Source: Rhodospirillales bacterium (GTDB taxonomy: Bacteria > Pseudomonadota > Alphaproteobacteria > Acetobacterales > Acetobacteraceae). From it: 43,975 bases of DNA. A model generated the notes under the pieces. That model searched no databases. It had not been told where the DNA came from and saw only the letters and a list, made by a program, of their open reading frames with translations. Location: assembly GCA_025351925.1 (NCBI GenBank), contig JANXVC010000125.1, positions 1 to 43,975 on the forward strand, given 5' to 3'. A program made the translations under genes and the position numbers. Each line of letters opens with the position of its first letter. The first letter of the stretch is position 1. Shown piece after piece: positions 27,447-35,846 of the stretch.

Positions 27447-28418
27447 TTGAAGTCGCAACGTCCGCCGATCGACCGGCGCTGGCTGCCGCTGAATGCCCTG
27501 CGTGCGTTCGAGGCGGTCGGGCAGCGCCTCAACTTCACCGGCGCTGCCCAGTCGCTCGGCGTATCGCAAAGCGCCATCAGCCGCCACGTCATCAGCCTTG
27601 AGGCCCTGCTGGGCGTGCAGCTGTTTGAGCGGCGGCCGCAAGGCCTCATCCTGACCGCGGCCGGGGCGGCGCTGCTGCCCGTCGTCGCCAAGTCGTTCGA
27701 CCGCATGGAACAGTCGCTGAACGGCATCACCCGCGACGGCTCCGGCCAGCGCACCCTGCGCCTGCATCTGCCGCCAAGTTTCGCGCAGATGCTGGCGGTG
27801 CCCATGCTGCAAGACCTGCGGCGCGAGTATCCCGGCATCGCGCTCGATATCTCCAGCCCCGGCACGGTCGGCGCGCCGCCGCAGGACGTGGACGCCGCCA
27901 TCGTCTATGCCCGGCCGGAGGGCGGGACGCACGTGTCGAACCTGCTGTGGATGATCCAGGTCACGCCGCTATGCCATCCCGAGGTCGCCGCGCGCGCCCG
28001 CGCCGCCGGGCCGGCCGCGTTCCTGGCGACGGCCGAGCTGCTGCACGTCAAGCTCGAACGCGAGCCGCGCCACATGCTGTGGGAGAGCTTTGCCCGGCAG
28101 ACCGGCCTGCACGTCGATGTCGGCCGCGGCCTCGCCTTCGACACCGCCTGTCTCGCGGCGCAGTACGCGATGGCGGGCGAGGGGGTCGCGCTGCTCGACA
28201 TCCGGCTGTTCGCCCGCGAGCTGGCGGAGGGCAGGCTGGTGGCGCCGTTCGAGACCGTGGTCGAGGACGGCTATGGCTATTTTCTCAATGTTCACCCTGA
28301 GGACCTCGCCGACCCCGCCGTCGCCTCGTTCCGCTCCTGGGTCATCCAGCGGTTTGCCGGCTTGGATGAGGCCCGTTCCATTCCCCGGGTGCCCGGCGCA
28401 CGTCTGCGGTCGGTTTGA
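27447..28418 (+). CDS. LysR family transcriptional regulator (GcvA-like)
   Basis: RWLPLNALRAFEAVGQRLNFTGAAQSLGVSQSAISRHVISLEALLGVQLFERRPQGLILTAAG. Confidence 0.93.
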   Translation: MKSQRPPIDRRWLPLNALRAFEAVGQRLNFTGAAQSLGVSQSAISRHVISLEALLGVQLFERRPQGLILTAAGAALLPVVAKSFDRMEQSLNGITRDGSGQRTLRLHLPPSFAQMLAVPMLQDLRREYPGIALDISSPGTVGAPPQDVDAAIVYARPEGGTHVSNLLWMIQVTPLCHPEVAARARAAGPAAFLATAELLHVKLEREPRHMLWESFARQTGLHVDVGRGLAFDTACLAAQYAMAGEGVALLDIRLFARELAEGRLVAPFETVVEDGYGYFLNVHPEDLADPAVASFRSWVIQRFAGLDEARSIPRVPGARLRSV

Positions 28419-28440
28419 TGACATTTTCCAGGAGACGCTC

Positions 28441-29577
28441 GTGACCAAGGCCCTGATCGTCGGCGGCGGCATCGCCGGCCTGTCCACCGCCTGGGCGCTG
28501 GCCCGGCGCGGCGTGCAAGTCGAGTTGTTTGAGCAAGGCTCGCTGCCAAACCCGCGCGCGTCCTCCTATGACGAACACCGCATCACCCGGCACGCCTACG
28601 GCGCTATGGAGGGCTACGCGCACCTCATGCCCGAGGCGTTCCGAGTCTGGGAGAGCCTGTGGCAGGCAATCGGCACCTCGCATTACGAACCGTGCGGCGC
28701 CGTCTATTTCCTGCGTCATGACGACGGCTGGTACGCCGGCATGTCGCGCTCGCTCACCGCCATGGGCATCGGCTTCCGCGATATCCCGCTGGACGACGTC
28801 GAGCGGCGCTTCCCCATGGTGCGCGCCGATGGCCTGCAGCGCGTCGTCAGCACGGACGGCGCCGGCATGCTGTTCCCGGTCCGCATCCTGACCGACCTCG
28901 TGGTGCTGCTGGGCCGGCTCGGGGTCACGCTGCGCACCGGCACCCGGGTCAGCGAGGTCGATCCGGAGCGCGGCCGGGTAGTGGCCGACGGCGTTGCGCA
29001 TCAGGGAGATGTCGTGATCGTCGCCGCCGGGGCCTGGGCGGACCGGCTGGTGCCCGGCCTGCGCGGCGTCGGGGTGCCGTCGCGCCAGGCCGTCCTCTAT
29101 CTCTCGCCGCCGCCTGATCTCGCCGAAGCCTGGGCGTCGGCGCCGGTGATGCTCGAACTCGGGGCCGAGAGCGGGCTCTACACCCTGCCGCCGCGGCGCG
29201 GCACGCGGCTCAAGATCGGCGACCACGTGTTCTCCCGCACCGGCGACCCCGACGGCGACCGGGTTGCCAACGCGCACGACCTGGAGCGGCTGTGGCCGGC
29301 CGCGCGCGCCGCCTATCGCGACTTCGACCGCTACAGCGTGCTCGAGCCGAAGGCGTGCTTTTACACCGTCACCGAGCACGAGGAGTTCCTGGTGCATCCG
29401 ACGGGCGCCGCCGGCTGGCTGATCAGCGCCTGCTCCGGCCACGGCTTCAAGCTCGGCTCGCTGATGGGCGATCTGGTGGCCCGCGCCATTACCGGCGAGA
29501 TGGCCGCAGCCGACGTGACGGAGCTCGCCGCCGGGCGGGTGCTGCATCCGAGCTGGCGCGAGGCCGTCGCGGCATGA
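28441..29577 (+). CDS. FAD-dependent amine oxidoreductase (monomeric sarcosine oxidase/MTOX-like)
   Basis: GTG start after AGGAGA; TKALIVGGGIAGLSTAWALARRGVQVELFEQGSLPNPRASSYDEHRITRHAYG; CSGHGFKLGSLMGDL. Confidence 0.88.
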   Translation: MTKALIVGGGIAGLSTAWALARRGVQVELFEQGSLPNPRASSYDEHRITRHAYGAMEGYAHLMPEAFRVWESLWQAIGTSHYEPCGAVYFLRHDDGWYAGMSRSLTAMGIGFRDIPLDDVERRFPMVRADGLQRVVSTDGAGMLFPVRILTDLVVLLGRLGVTLRTGTRVSEVDPERGRVVADGVAHQGDVVIVAAGAWADRLVPGLRGVGVPSRQAVLYLSPPPDLAEAWASAPVMLELGAESGLYTLPPRRGTRLKIGDHVFSRTGDPDGDRVANAHDLERLWPAARAAYRDFDRYSVLEPKACFYTVTEHEEFLVHPTGAAGWLISACSGHGFKLGSLMGDLVARAITGEMAAADVTELAAGRVLHPSWREAVAA

Positions 29578-30794
29578 TCGAGCATCCCCGGCGCAACCGC
29601 GCGCCCGGCTTCATGACCCGCGCGATCCATCACGGCTTTGACCGCACGACGGCCGAGGGCGCGCTGATTCCGCCGATCTACATGACCTCGACCTACGCCT
29701 TAGAGACCAGCGCCGAGAGCGAGGCGATCGCCGCCGGCGAGTCGCTGCGTCCATTGTATGGCCGCGAGGAGAACCCCACCCAGTCGGTACTAGAGGCCCG
29801 GCTCGCCAACCTCGAAGGCGCCGAGGCCTGCGTCGTGTTCGCGTCCGGCATGGGGGCGGTCGGCTCGCTGATGCTGTCGCTGCTGTCGCAGGGCGACGAG
29901 CTGGTCGTGCATCGCACGGTGTATTCGAACACCTTCGCGCTGACCCAGGACGCGCTGCCGCGGTTCGGCATCAACGTCGTGCCGGTCGATATGTCGGAGC
30001 CCGCCAACCTCGACGCCGTGCTGTCGCGCGCTACCCGGATGGTCTATTTCGAGACGCCGGTGAACCCGACGGCCGAGGTGCTCGATATCGCTGCCATCGC
30101 CGCTCGGGCTCGCGCGGTGGGCGCGATGGTGGTCGTGGACAGCACTTACGCCTCTCCGGCCCTGCAGCGCCCGCTGGAGCACGGCGCGCATCTCGTGCTG
30201 CACGCGCTCACCAAGTACATCAACGGCCACGGCGACCTGCTGGGCGGCGCGATCCTCGGCGACTTCGCAACGACAGAACAGATCCGCCGGCATGGCCTCC
30301 GCTACATCACCGGCGCTACGATGTCGCCGATGTCGGCCTTCCTGGTGCTGCGCGGCATGAAGACGCTGGCGCTGCGCATGGAGCGGCACGGCCAGACGGC
30401 GCAGCGCATCGCCGAGATGCTGGCCGGACACGAGGCGGTGGCGCAAATCCGCTACCCCTTCCTGCCCTCCGACCCCGGCTATGCGGCGGCCCGGCGGCAG
30501 ATGGCGAACGGTTCGGGGATGCTGTCGTTCAGCCTCGTTTCCGGCAATGCCGGCGCGGACCGCTTCATGGACCGGCTCAGGCTCGTGCTGCGCGCGGTCA
30601 GCCTTGGGGATGCTGAGTCGCTCATCATGCGCCCGGGCGCGCTGCTGCGCGGCGCACTCCGCGCCGATCCCACTGCCCGCATGGCCGGCGGCGTAGATGA
30701 GCCGATGATGCGGCTTTCGGTGGGGCTGGAGGACGCCGACGACCTGCTCGACGACCTGTCGCAGGCGCTGGAGGCGATTTCAGCGACGGGCTGA
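29574..30794 (+). CDS. Cys/Met metabolism PLP-dependent enzyme (cystathionine gamma-synthase/lyase family)
   Basis: YGREENPTQSVLEARLANLEGAEACVVFASGMGAV; VVDSTYASP; LHALTKYINGHGDLLGGA. ATG overlaps the preceding TGA. Confidence 0.93.
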   Translation: MIEHPRRNRAPGFMTRAIHHGFDRTTAEGALIPPIYMTSTYALETSAESEAIAAGESLRPLYGREENPTQSVLEARLANLEGAEACVVFASGMGAVGSLMLSLLSQGDELVVHRTVYSNTFALTQDALPRFGINVVPVDMSEPANLDAVLSRATRMVYFETPVNPTAEVLDIAAIAARARAVGAMVVVDSTYASPALQRPLEHGAHLVLHALTKYINGHGDLLGGAILGDFATTEQIRRHGLRYITGATMSPMSAFLVLRGMKTLALRMERHGQTAQRIAEMLAGHEAVAQIRYPFLPSDPGYAAARRQMANGSGMLSFSLVSGNAGADRFMDRLRLVLRAVSLGDAESLIMRPGALLRGALRADPTARMAGGVDEPMMRLSVGLEDADDLLDDLSQALEAISATG

Positions 30795-30904
30795 CAGATC
30801 GGCCCGGCCGATGACGCCTTGGACGCCGCCTGGCATGACGTACACTTGGTTTACGGTGTCGTAACATTGAGCTTAATGTCACCGGGAAGATCCGAGGGTT
30901 CGCC

Positions 30905-32374
30905 ATGGCCGCCACGTTCAACGTCCAGTTCACCGACGCGCCCGATCCCACCCTGGTCAGCCCCGAGCCGATCCGGGGATTGCTGACCCAGGCCCTGAAC
31001 GACTGGACCCGGCATTTCGACTATACGACCGGCACCTACACGGTGACTGTCGCGTTCCGCATCCTGTTCTCCTCGCCGGACGTCAGCCTCTCGATACCAT
31101 CCTTCACCGTCGTCGGGGGCGGCCAGTTTCCCGTGCCGGTGGAGCCCTCGTTCGGTTTGGCCGTCGCCGGCCGGGCAGCGGACGCAGTGGCGCCGTTGGA
31201 GCTGTCCGTCAACACCGCTTACCGCTTCGGCGCCCTGCCGCTCGCCGGGCTGCTGGGACCGATCGAGCGGGAACTCGGCCATGCGCTGGGCATCAAGGCG
31301 TTCTCGATCGGGATTGTGCATGGCCCGCTGCTGCGGTCGCAGTTCACAGTCTATGACAACGGGGTGCGCGAGGTCTCGTTCGGCCCGCCTGCAGCGGCCT
31401 ATGTTGGACCTTATGCGCAAGCCGCGTTCGGCGGCCCGGTGCCGCTGGTCGAAGCGAATCCGGACACCACGACGGCGCGCGGCCGCGTCACCGTGGACAG
31501 CATCAACGAGCCCGCGAGTACGCTGCAGCCGCTGGACGTCGCACTGCTGCGGGACGCCGGGCTGCCGGCCCTGAGCGACCAGGAAATAGGCGAGCACCAG
31601 ATCGCCCGGCTGTATGTCGCAGCCTTTGGCCGCAACGCCGACAGCGCTGGGCTGATCGGCAATTATGGCGTGCTGCGCAATGGCGGAGTGCTGCAGCAGA
31701 TCGCCGGCCGCCTGGTTGCCTCAGCCGAGTTCGCCAACCGCAACGGCGCGCTGTCCGACGCCGATTTCGTCAGGCTGCTGTATCAGAACGCGCTGGGCCG
31801 GGTCGCCGGCCCTGCGGACCTGCAGTTTTATCAGGGCCTGCTGCAGCGCGGATTCGACCGCGGCACAATGCTGGCGGCGTTTTCGGAGGGCGAGGAGGCG
31901 CGGAGCCGGCTGCAGGCCAATCCCAACGTGACCTACGCCGCTGCGGCCGAGGCTCAGGTGGCCCGCATCTACGACACCGCGTTCGGGCGGGATGCCGACC
32001 CGCGCGGCTTCACCGGATACGTCCAGGCCGTCATCACCGGCGCCACGCTGCAGCAGGTGGCGCTGTCGTTCATCGGATCCGCCGAGTTCGCCAACCGCTA
32101 CGGTGCGGCACCTTCGGATGGGGCGCTGGTGGATGCGCTCTATGCCAACACCTTGCATCGCGGTGCGGACGCCGCGGGCCGGGACCTGTATGTCCGCGCA
32201 TTGGGCTCTGGGCAGCTTAGTCGGGCGGGCGCGTTCATCGCGTTCTCCGAGAGCACGGAGCACGTGAACCTGATCGCCCAGCGAGCGGGCGCACGGGACG
32301 CGGCGGGCTACAACATCGACCTCGCGCCGCATCTGGGCGTGATCCCGATGATCAGCGGCCCCATTGCAGGATAA
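30905..32374 (+). CDS. DUF4214-containing secreted-type protein with degenerate metalloprotease-like N-terminal domain
   Basis: Two tandem DUF4214-like units (QIARLYVAAFGRNADSAGL...; QVARIYDTAFGRDADPRGF...); N-terminal IERELGHALG in the place of a zinc HELGHALG motif. Confidence 0.82.
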   Translation: MAATFNVQFTDAPDPTLVSPEPIRGLLTQALNDWTRHFDYTTGTYTVTVAFRILFSSPDVSLSIPSFTVVGGGQFPVPVEPSFGLAVAGRAADAVAPLELSVNTAYRFGALPLAGLLGPIERELGHALGIKAFSIGIVHGPLLRSQFTVYDNGVREVSFGPPAAAYVGPYAQAAFGGPVPLVEANPDTTTARGRVTVDSINEPASTLQPLDVALLRDAGLPALSDQEIGEHQIARLYVAAFGRNADSAGLIGNYGVLRNGGVLQQIAGRLVASAEFANRNGALSDADFVRLLYQNALGRVAGPADLQFYQGLLQRGFDRGTMLAAFSEGEEARSRLQANPNVTYAAAAEAQVARIYDTAFGRDADPRGFTGYVQAVITGATLQQVALSFIGSAEFANRYGAAPSDGALVDALYANTLHRGADAAGRDLYVRALGSGQLSRAGAFIAFSESTEHVNLIAQRAGARDAAGYNIDLAPHLGVIPMISGPIAG

Positions 32375-32401
32375 AAAAAGGCGGCACCCGAAGATGCCGC
32401 C
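32373..32401 (-). terminator. intrinsic terminator of the candidate sRNA
   Basis: GGCGGCATC-UUCG-GGUGCCGCC followed by U7 on the minus strand; the A7 tract abuts the stop codon of the plus-strand DUF4214 gene. Confidence 0.85.
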
Positions 32402-32446
32402 AAGTTTAGGGAGGAAACGTCCGCAGCATGACAAAGCCATGCTGCA
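32373..32446 (-). ncRNA. candidate trans-acting sRNA with UUUCCUCCCU anti-SD motif (MmgR/alpha-r8-like architecture)
   Basis: Minus strand: TGCAGCATG-GCTTTGT-CATGCTGC (8-bp stem) - GGACGTTTCCTCCCTAAACTT - GGCGGCATC-TTCG-GGTGCCGCC (9-bp stem with one U-G) - TTTTTTT; promoter-like elements directly upstream. Confidence 0.8.
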
Positions 32447-32452
32447 CCGCAC

Positions 32453-32481
32453 AAGATAGACCGTTCGCGCTCCAATGCAAG
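32453..32481 (-). promoter_or_regulatory. sigma70-type promoter for the sRNA
   Basis: Minus strand: CTTGCA (32481-32476) - 17 bp - TATCTT (32458-32453); predicted +1 near 32446. Confidence 0.6.
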
Positions 32482-32626
32482 AAGGAAATCTGCGGCTGTG
32501 CGATTTTTACCGTCGCGCTGCGCGATACGGGTTTTGCCGCGCGAAATTCTCCGTCTGAGTCAAAGCAGTAGCGAATTGTTATAAAAGTTGCGCTAGGCTC
32601 GCGTCACCATAACACACGGCGAAAAC

Positions 32627-33418
32627 GTGTCCCCAGACAACGTCGTTGCAGCGCTGACCATCCGCAATGAGCATGTCCTGTTGCCGGCCGACGTGCCGCG
32701 TGCCGTGCTGGACGACGTGGCGGCACAGCTCATTGCGCAACGATGCCGGGTGCTTCGGCCGTCAGCCCTCGATGCCCTGACCTTGCCGGGCCTCCTCGCG
32801 GAGCTTGTCGCGCAGGCGCCCGCTTCGGCTCTTGAGGCGCCGGACCTGGAGCGAGGCTTTGAGCTGCTGACCGACCCTGGGCCCGACCTCCAGCAAGTTG
32901 TATTGATGCTCGACCGTGCCGACGCGCTCGACCCGGCGGCGTTGCGCTATGTGCAGTTCGCCGCCCACGGCGCCCCGTTGCGGCTGTTGTTCGCAGGTGG
33001 GCGTGAACTGCATGGGCTGCTGGAGCGGGAGGAGTTTGGCCTGCTGCGCCACAGCTTCGCTGGGTATGCGCCGGAGGCAACGCCCGACCCAGCGCTGAAG
33101 CATGCCGTTTCCGTGCCGTCGTTCACCGCCGGGCCGATGCCCAGCTTGGCGGCCGACGGCTCGCCCCCGGAGGCCTTCCCGGGAGGTGCTGAGGCAGCGC
33201 TGCAGTTCGCGGCTTTTGAGAAAGGCTTGGCTGAGGGCGGCCGGGACCGTCCGATCGAGTGGCACGCTCCCATCAGCGAGCCCAACCAGCGTTCAGCCCA
33301 TTGGCTGCTGGCTGGGGCAAGCATGGCCATATTCGCCGCCGGCGCCGTGTGGCTGATCAACTCTGGCCTCTTGATGGGCTATGTTGCCATGGCATTGCGG
33401 ACGGCCGCGCCGCCATAG
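32627..33418 (+). CDS. second degenerate ExeA/GspA-like protein (pseudo-AAA, C-terminal TM)
   Basis: DLERGFELLTDPGPDLQQVVLMLDRADALDPAALRYVQFAAHGAPLRLLFAGGRELHGLLEREEFGLLR aligns with the 13606 protein; C-terminal TM WLLAGASMAIFAAGAVWLI. GTG start. Confidence 0.65.
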   Translation: MSPDNVVAALTIRNEHVLLPADVPRAVLDDVAAQLIAQRCRVLRPSALDALTLPGLLAELVAQAPASALEAPDLERGFELLTDPGPDLQQVVLMLDRADALDPAALRYVQFAAHGAPLRLLFAGGRELHGLLEREEFGLLRHSFAGYAPEATPDPALKHAVSVPSFTAGPMPSLAADGSPPEAFPGGAEAALQFAAFEKGLAEGGRDRPIEWHAPISEPNQRSAHWLLAGASMAIFAAGAVWLINSGLLMGYVAMALRTAAPP

Positions 33419-33482
33419 TCCACCCCAGGGCGCAACCAGGCTGTATCCCCGGCGTTTTCGAGGCAGATAGGGGATTGCGGCC

Positions 33483-35798
33483 ATGACCGATGCACCGAGC
33501 GTTAAACCTTATAAGGGACCGGCAGGAGGCTGGGGCTCCGTGCGCTCGCTGGGCGCGATCCTCTCCAAAGAGGGCGTCCCGGTCAGCGGCGCCCTGGTGC
33601 TGACGCAGCAGAACAAGCCGAAGGGGTTCATGTGCGTAAGCTGCGCCTGGATGAAGCCGGCCGAGCCGCACGTGTTCGAGTATTGCGAGAATGGCGCCAA
33701 GGCGACCGCGTGGGAGATCACCACGAAGCGCGTCGGACCAGACTTCTTCGCCAAGCACACCGTAACCGAGCTGGAGTCCTGGTCCGACCATGACCTGGAG
33801 GCGATCGGCCGGCTGACGCATCCCATGCGTTACGACGCGGCGAGCGATACCTATGTCGAGGTCGGCTGGCACGAGGCGTTCTGGGACATCGGCCAGCAAC
33901 TCCGCGCCATGGATCCCAAAAAGGTCGTGCTCTACGCCTCCGGCCGCGCTTCGCTCGAGACATCCTACATGTATGCCCTATTCGGCCGCATGCTGGGCAC
34001 CAACAACATGCCCGACAGCTCGAACATGTGCCACGAGCCGACCTCGGTGGCGCTGCCGCAGAGCATCGGCGCGCCGAAGGGCACGGTGACGCTTGAAGAC
34101 TTCGACAACGCCGACCTGATGATTTTCTGCGGCCAGAACCCCGGCACCAACAGCCCGCGCATGCTGAACGAGCTGCAGAAGGCGCATAAGCGCGGCGTGC
34201 CGATCATCACCTTCAACCCGCTGCGCGAGCGGGCGCTGGAACGGTTCCGCAGCCCGCAGCACGTGAAGGAGATGCTGGCATCGATCGATACGCCGATCAG
34301 CAGCCAGTATCACCAGGTGCGTATCGGCGGCGACGTCGCGGCGCTCACCGGGGTGTGCAAGCACGTGTTGGCGCTGGACGATGCGGCGCAGGCGGCGGCC
34401 GGGCCGCGTGTGCTCGATACGGGCTTCATCGCCGAGCATACCCATGGCTTCGATGCGTTTGCCGAGGCGGTGCGCGCCCATCCCTGGGAGGCGCTGGAGC
34501 ACCAATCCGGCCTGAGCCGGGGCGCCATGGAGGCGGTGGCGACCGTCTATGCCCGCAGCAACGCGGTGATCGGCATCTACGGCATGGGCCTGACGCAGCA
34601 TCGCACAGGCGTCGAAAACGTGCAGATGTTCGTGAACCTGCTGTTGATGCGTGGCAACATCGGCAAGCTCGGCGCCGGCATCTGCCCAGTGCGCGGCCAT
34701 AGCAACGTGCAGGGCCAGCGCACGGTCGGCATCACCGAAAAGCCGGAGTTGGCACCGCTCGACAAGCTGCGCGAGCTGTACGGCTTCGAGCCGCCGCGCG
34801 ACAAGGGCCTGGATACGGTGGGCGCCTGCAAGCAGGTCCTGGCGGACGAGGTCACCGCGTTCGTCGAGCTGGGCGGCAACTTCATCCGTGCCGTGCCGGA
34901 GACCGTTGCGATGGAGCAGCATTGGCGCGACATCCCGCTCACGGTGATGATCTCGACCAAGCTGAACCGCAACCACGTCATCCATGGCAAGGCGGCCTAC
35001 ATCCTGCCCTGCCGTGGCCGCATCGAAATCGACGTGCAGGCGACGGGGCCGCAGGTCGTGACCATGGAGGACACCAGCGCCTGCATTCAGGGCTCGCACG
35101 GCATCCGGGAGCCGGCGAGCGAGCACCTGATGAGCGAACCGGCCATCGTCGCCGGCATTGCCCAGGCGACACTTTCTCCGAATCCGGCCATACCTTGGAC
35201 GCAGTGGGTCGGCGACTACAGCCTGGTGCGCGATGCGATCGAGCGGACCTATCCCGAGTTGTTCCACGATTTCAACCAGCGCGTCGATGAGCCCGGCGGC
35301 TTCCATCTGCCGATTACCGCGCGGAAGCGGGACTGGCACACTCCCACCGGGCGCGCCAATTTCATCGTGCCGCGCAGCCTGAACGAGGATATCGTAGTCC
35401 CGGAGGCCGACCGGGACGTGCTGCAGCTAATGACGATCCGCAGCAACGACCAGTTCAATACGACCATCTACGGGTACCACGACCGGTTCCGCGGCGTGCG
35501 CGGCACCCGTATGACGCTGTTCATGCATCTGAATGACATCGATCGGCTGTCGCTGGCCGAGGGCGACATCGTGGCATTGACGACCAAGGTCGATGACGGC
35601 GTCATACGCCGGGTTGGCGGGTTCATCGTGACGCCGTACGACATCCCGGAGGGCTGCATGAGCGCTTACTATCCCGAGGCCAATCCGCTGATCCCGATCT
35701 GGCATCATGCGGAGGGAGCGGACACGCCGGCGGCAAAGTCGATCCCGGTTACCCTGCAGAAGATGGACGTGCCGGCCCAGCACTTGGCGGCAGACTAG
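33483..35798 (+). CDS. FdhF/YdeP-family molybdopterin oxidoreductase (formate dehydrogenase alpha-like)
   Basis: YKGPAGGWGSVRSLG...GFMCVSCAWMKPAEPHVFEYCENGAKATAWE...GTNNMPDSSNMCHEPTSVAL...FCGQNPGTNSPRM...IYGMGLTQHRTGVENVQMFVNLLLMRGNIGKLGAGICPVRGHSNVQGQRTVGI. Confidence 0.93.
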   Translation: MTDAPSVKPYKGPAGGWGSVRSLGAILSKEGVPVSGALVLTQQNKPKGFMCVSCAWMKPAEPHVFEYCENGAKATAWEITTKRVGPDFFAKHTVTELESWSDHDLEAIGRLTHPMRYDAASDTYVEVGWHEAFWDIGQQLRAMDPKKVVLYASGRASLETSYMYALFGRMLGTNNMPDSSNMCHEPTSVALPQSIGAPKGTVTLEDFDNADLMIFCGQNPGTNSPRMLNELQKAHKRGVPIITFNPLRERALERFRSPQHVKEMLASIDTPISSQYHQVRIGGDVAALTGVCKHVLALDDAAQAAAGPRVLDTGFIAEHTHGFDAFAEAVRAHPWEALEHQSGLSRGAMEAVATVYARSNAVIGIYGMGLTQHRTGVENVQMFVNLLLMRGNIGKLGAGICPVRGHSNVQGQRTVGITEKPELAPLDKLRELYGFEPPRDKGLDTVGACKQVLADEVTAFVELGGNFIRAVPETVAMEQHWRDIPLTVMISTKLNRNHVIHGKAAYILPCRGRIEIDVQATGPQVVTMEDTSACIQGSHGIREPASEHLMSEPAIVAGIAQATLSPNPAIPWTQWVGDYSLVRDAIERTYPELFHDFNQRVDEPGGFHLPITARKRDWHTPTGRANFIVPRSLNEDIVVPEADRDVLQLMTIRSNDQFNTTIYGYHDRFRGVRGTRMTLFMHLNDIDRLSLAEGDIVALTTKVDDGVIRRVGGFIVTPYDIPEGCMSAYYPEANPLIPIWHHAEGADTPAAKSIPVTLQKMDVPAQHLAAD

Positions 35799-35811
35799 CC
35801 GCGACCGCCGT

Positions 35812-35840
35812 TCCCGCCCTGATGATGCGTCAGGGCGGGA
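35812..35840. terminator. bidirectional-looking stem-loop between convergent genes
   Basis: TCCCGCCCTGA - tgatgcg - TCAGGGCGGGA (perfect 11-bp stem), followed by GCTTTCT on the plus strand. Confidence 0.7.
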
Positions 35841-35846
35841 CGCTTT

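Noticed and set aside
28342-29547. 401-aa minus-strand ORF opposite the sarcosine-oxidase-like gene
   Set aside because: Antisense shadow of a clear FAD oxidase.
30798-30812. ATCGGCCCGGCCGAT dyad after the Cys/Met PLP gene
   Set aside because: Short GC palindrome, no T-tract; expected by chance in high-GC sequence.
33978-35339. 453-aa minus-strand ORF opposite the YdeP-type oxidoreductase
   Set aside because: Shadow ORF with low-complexity composition; plus strand has strong family motifs.
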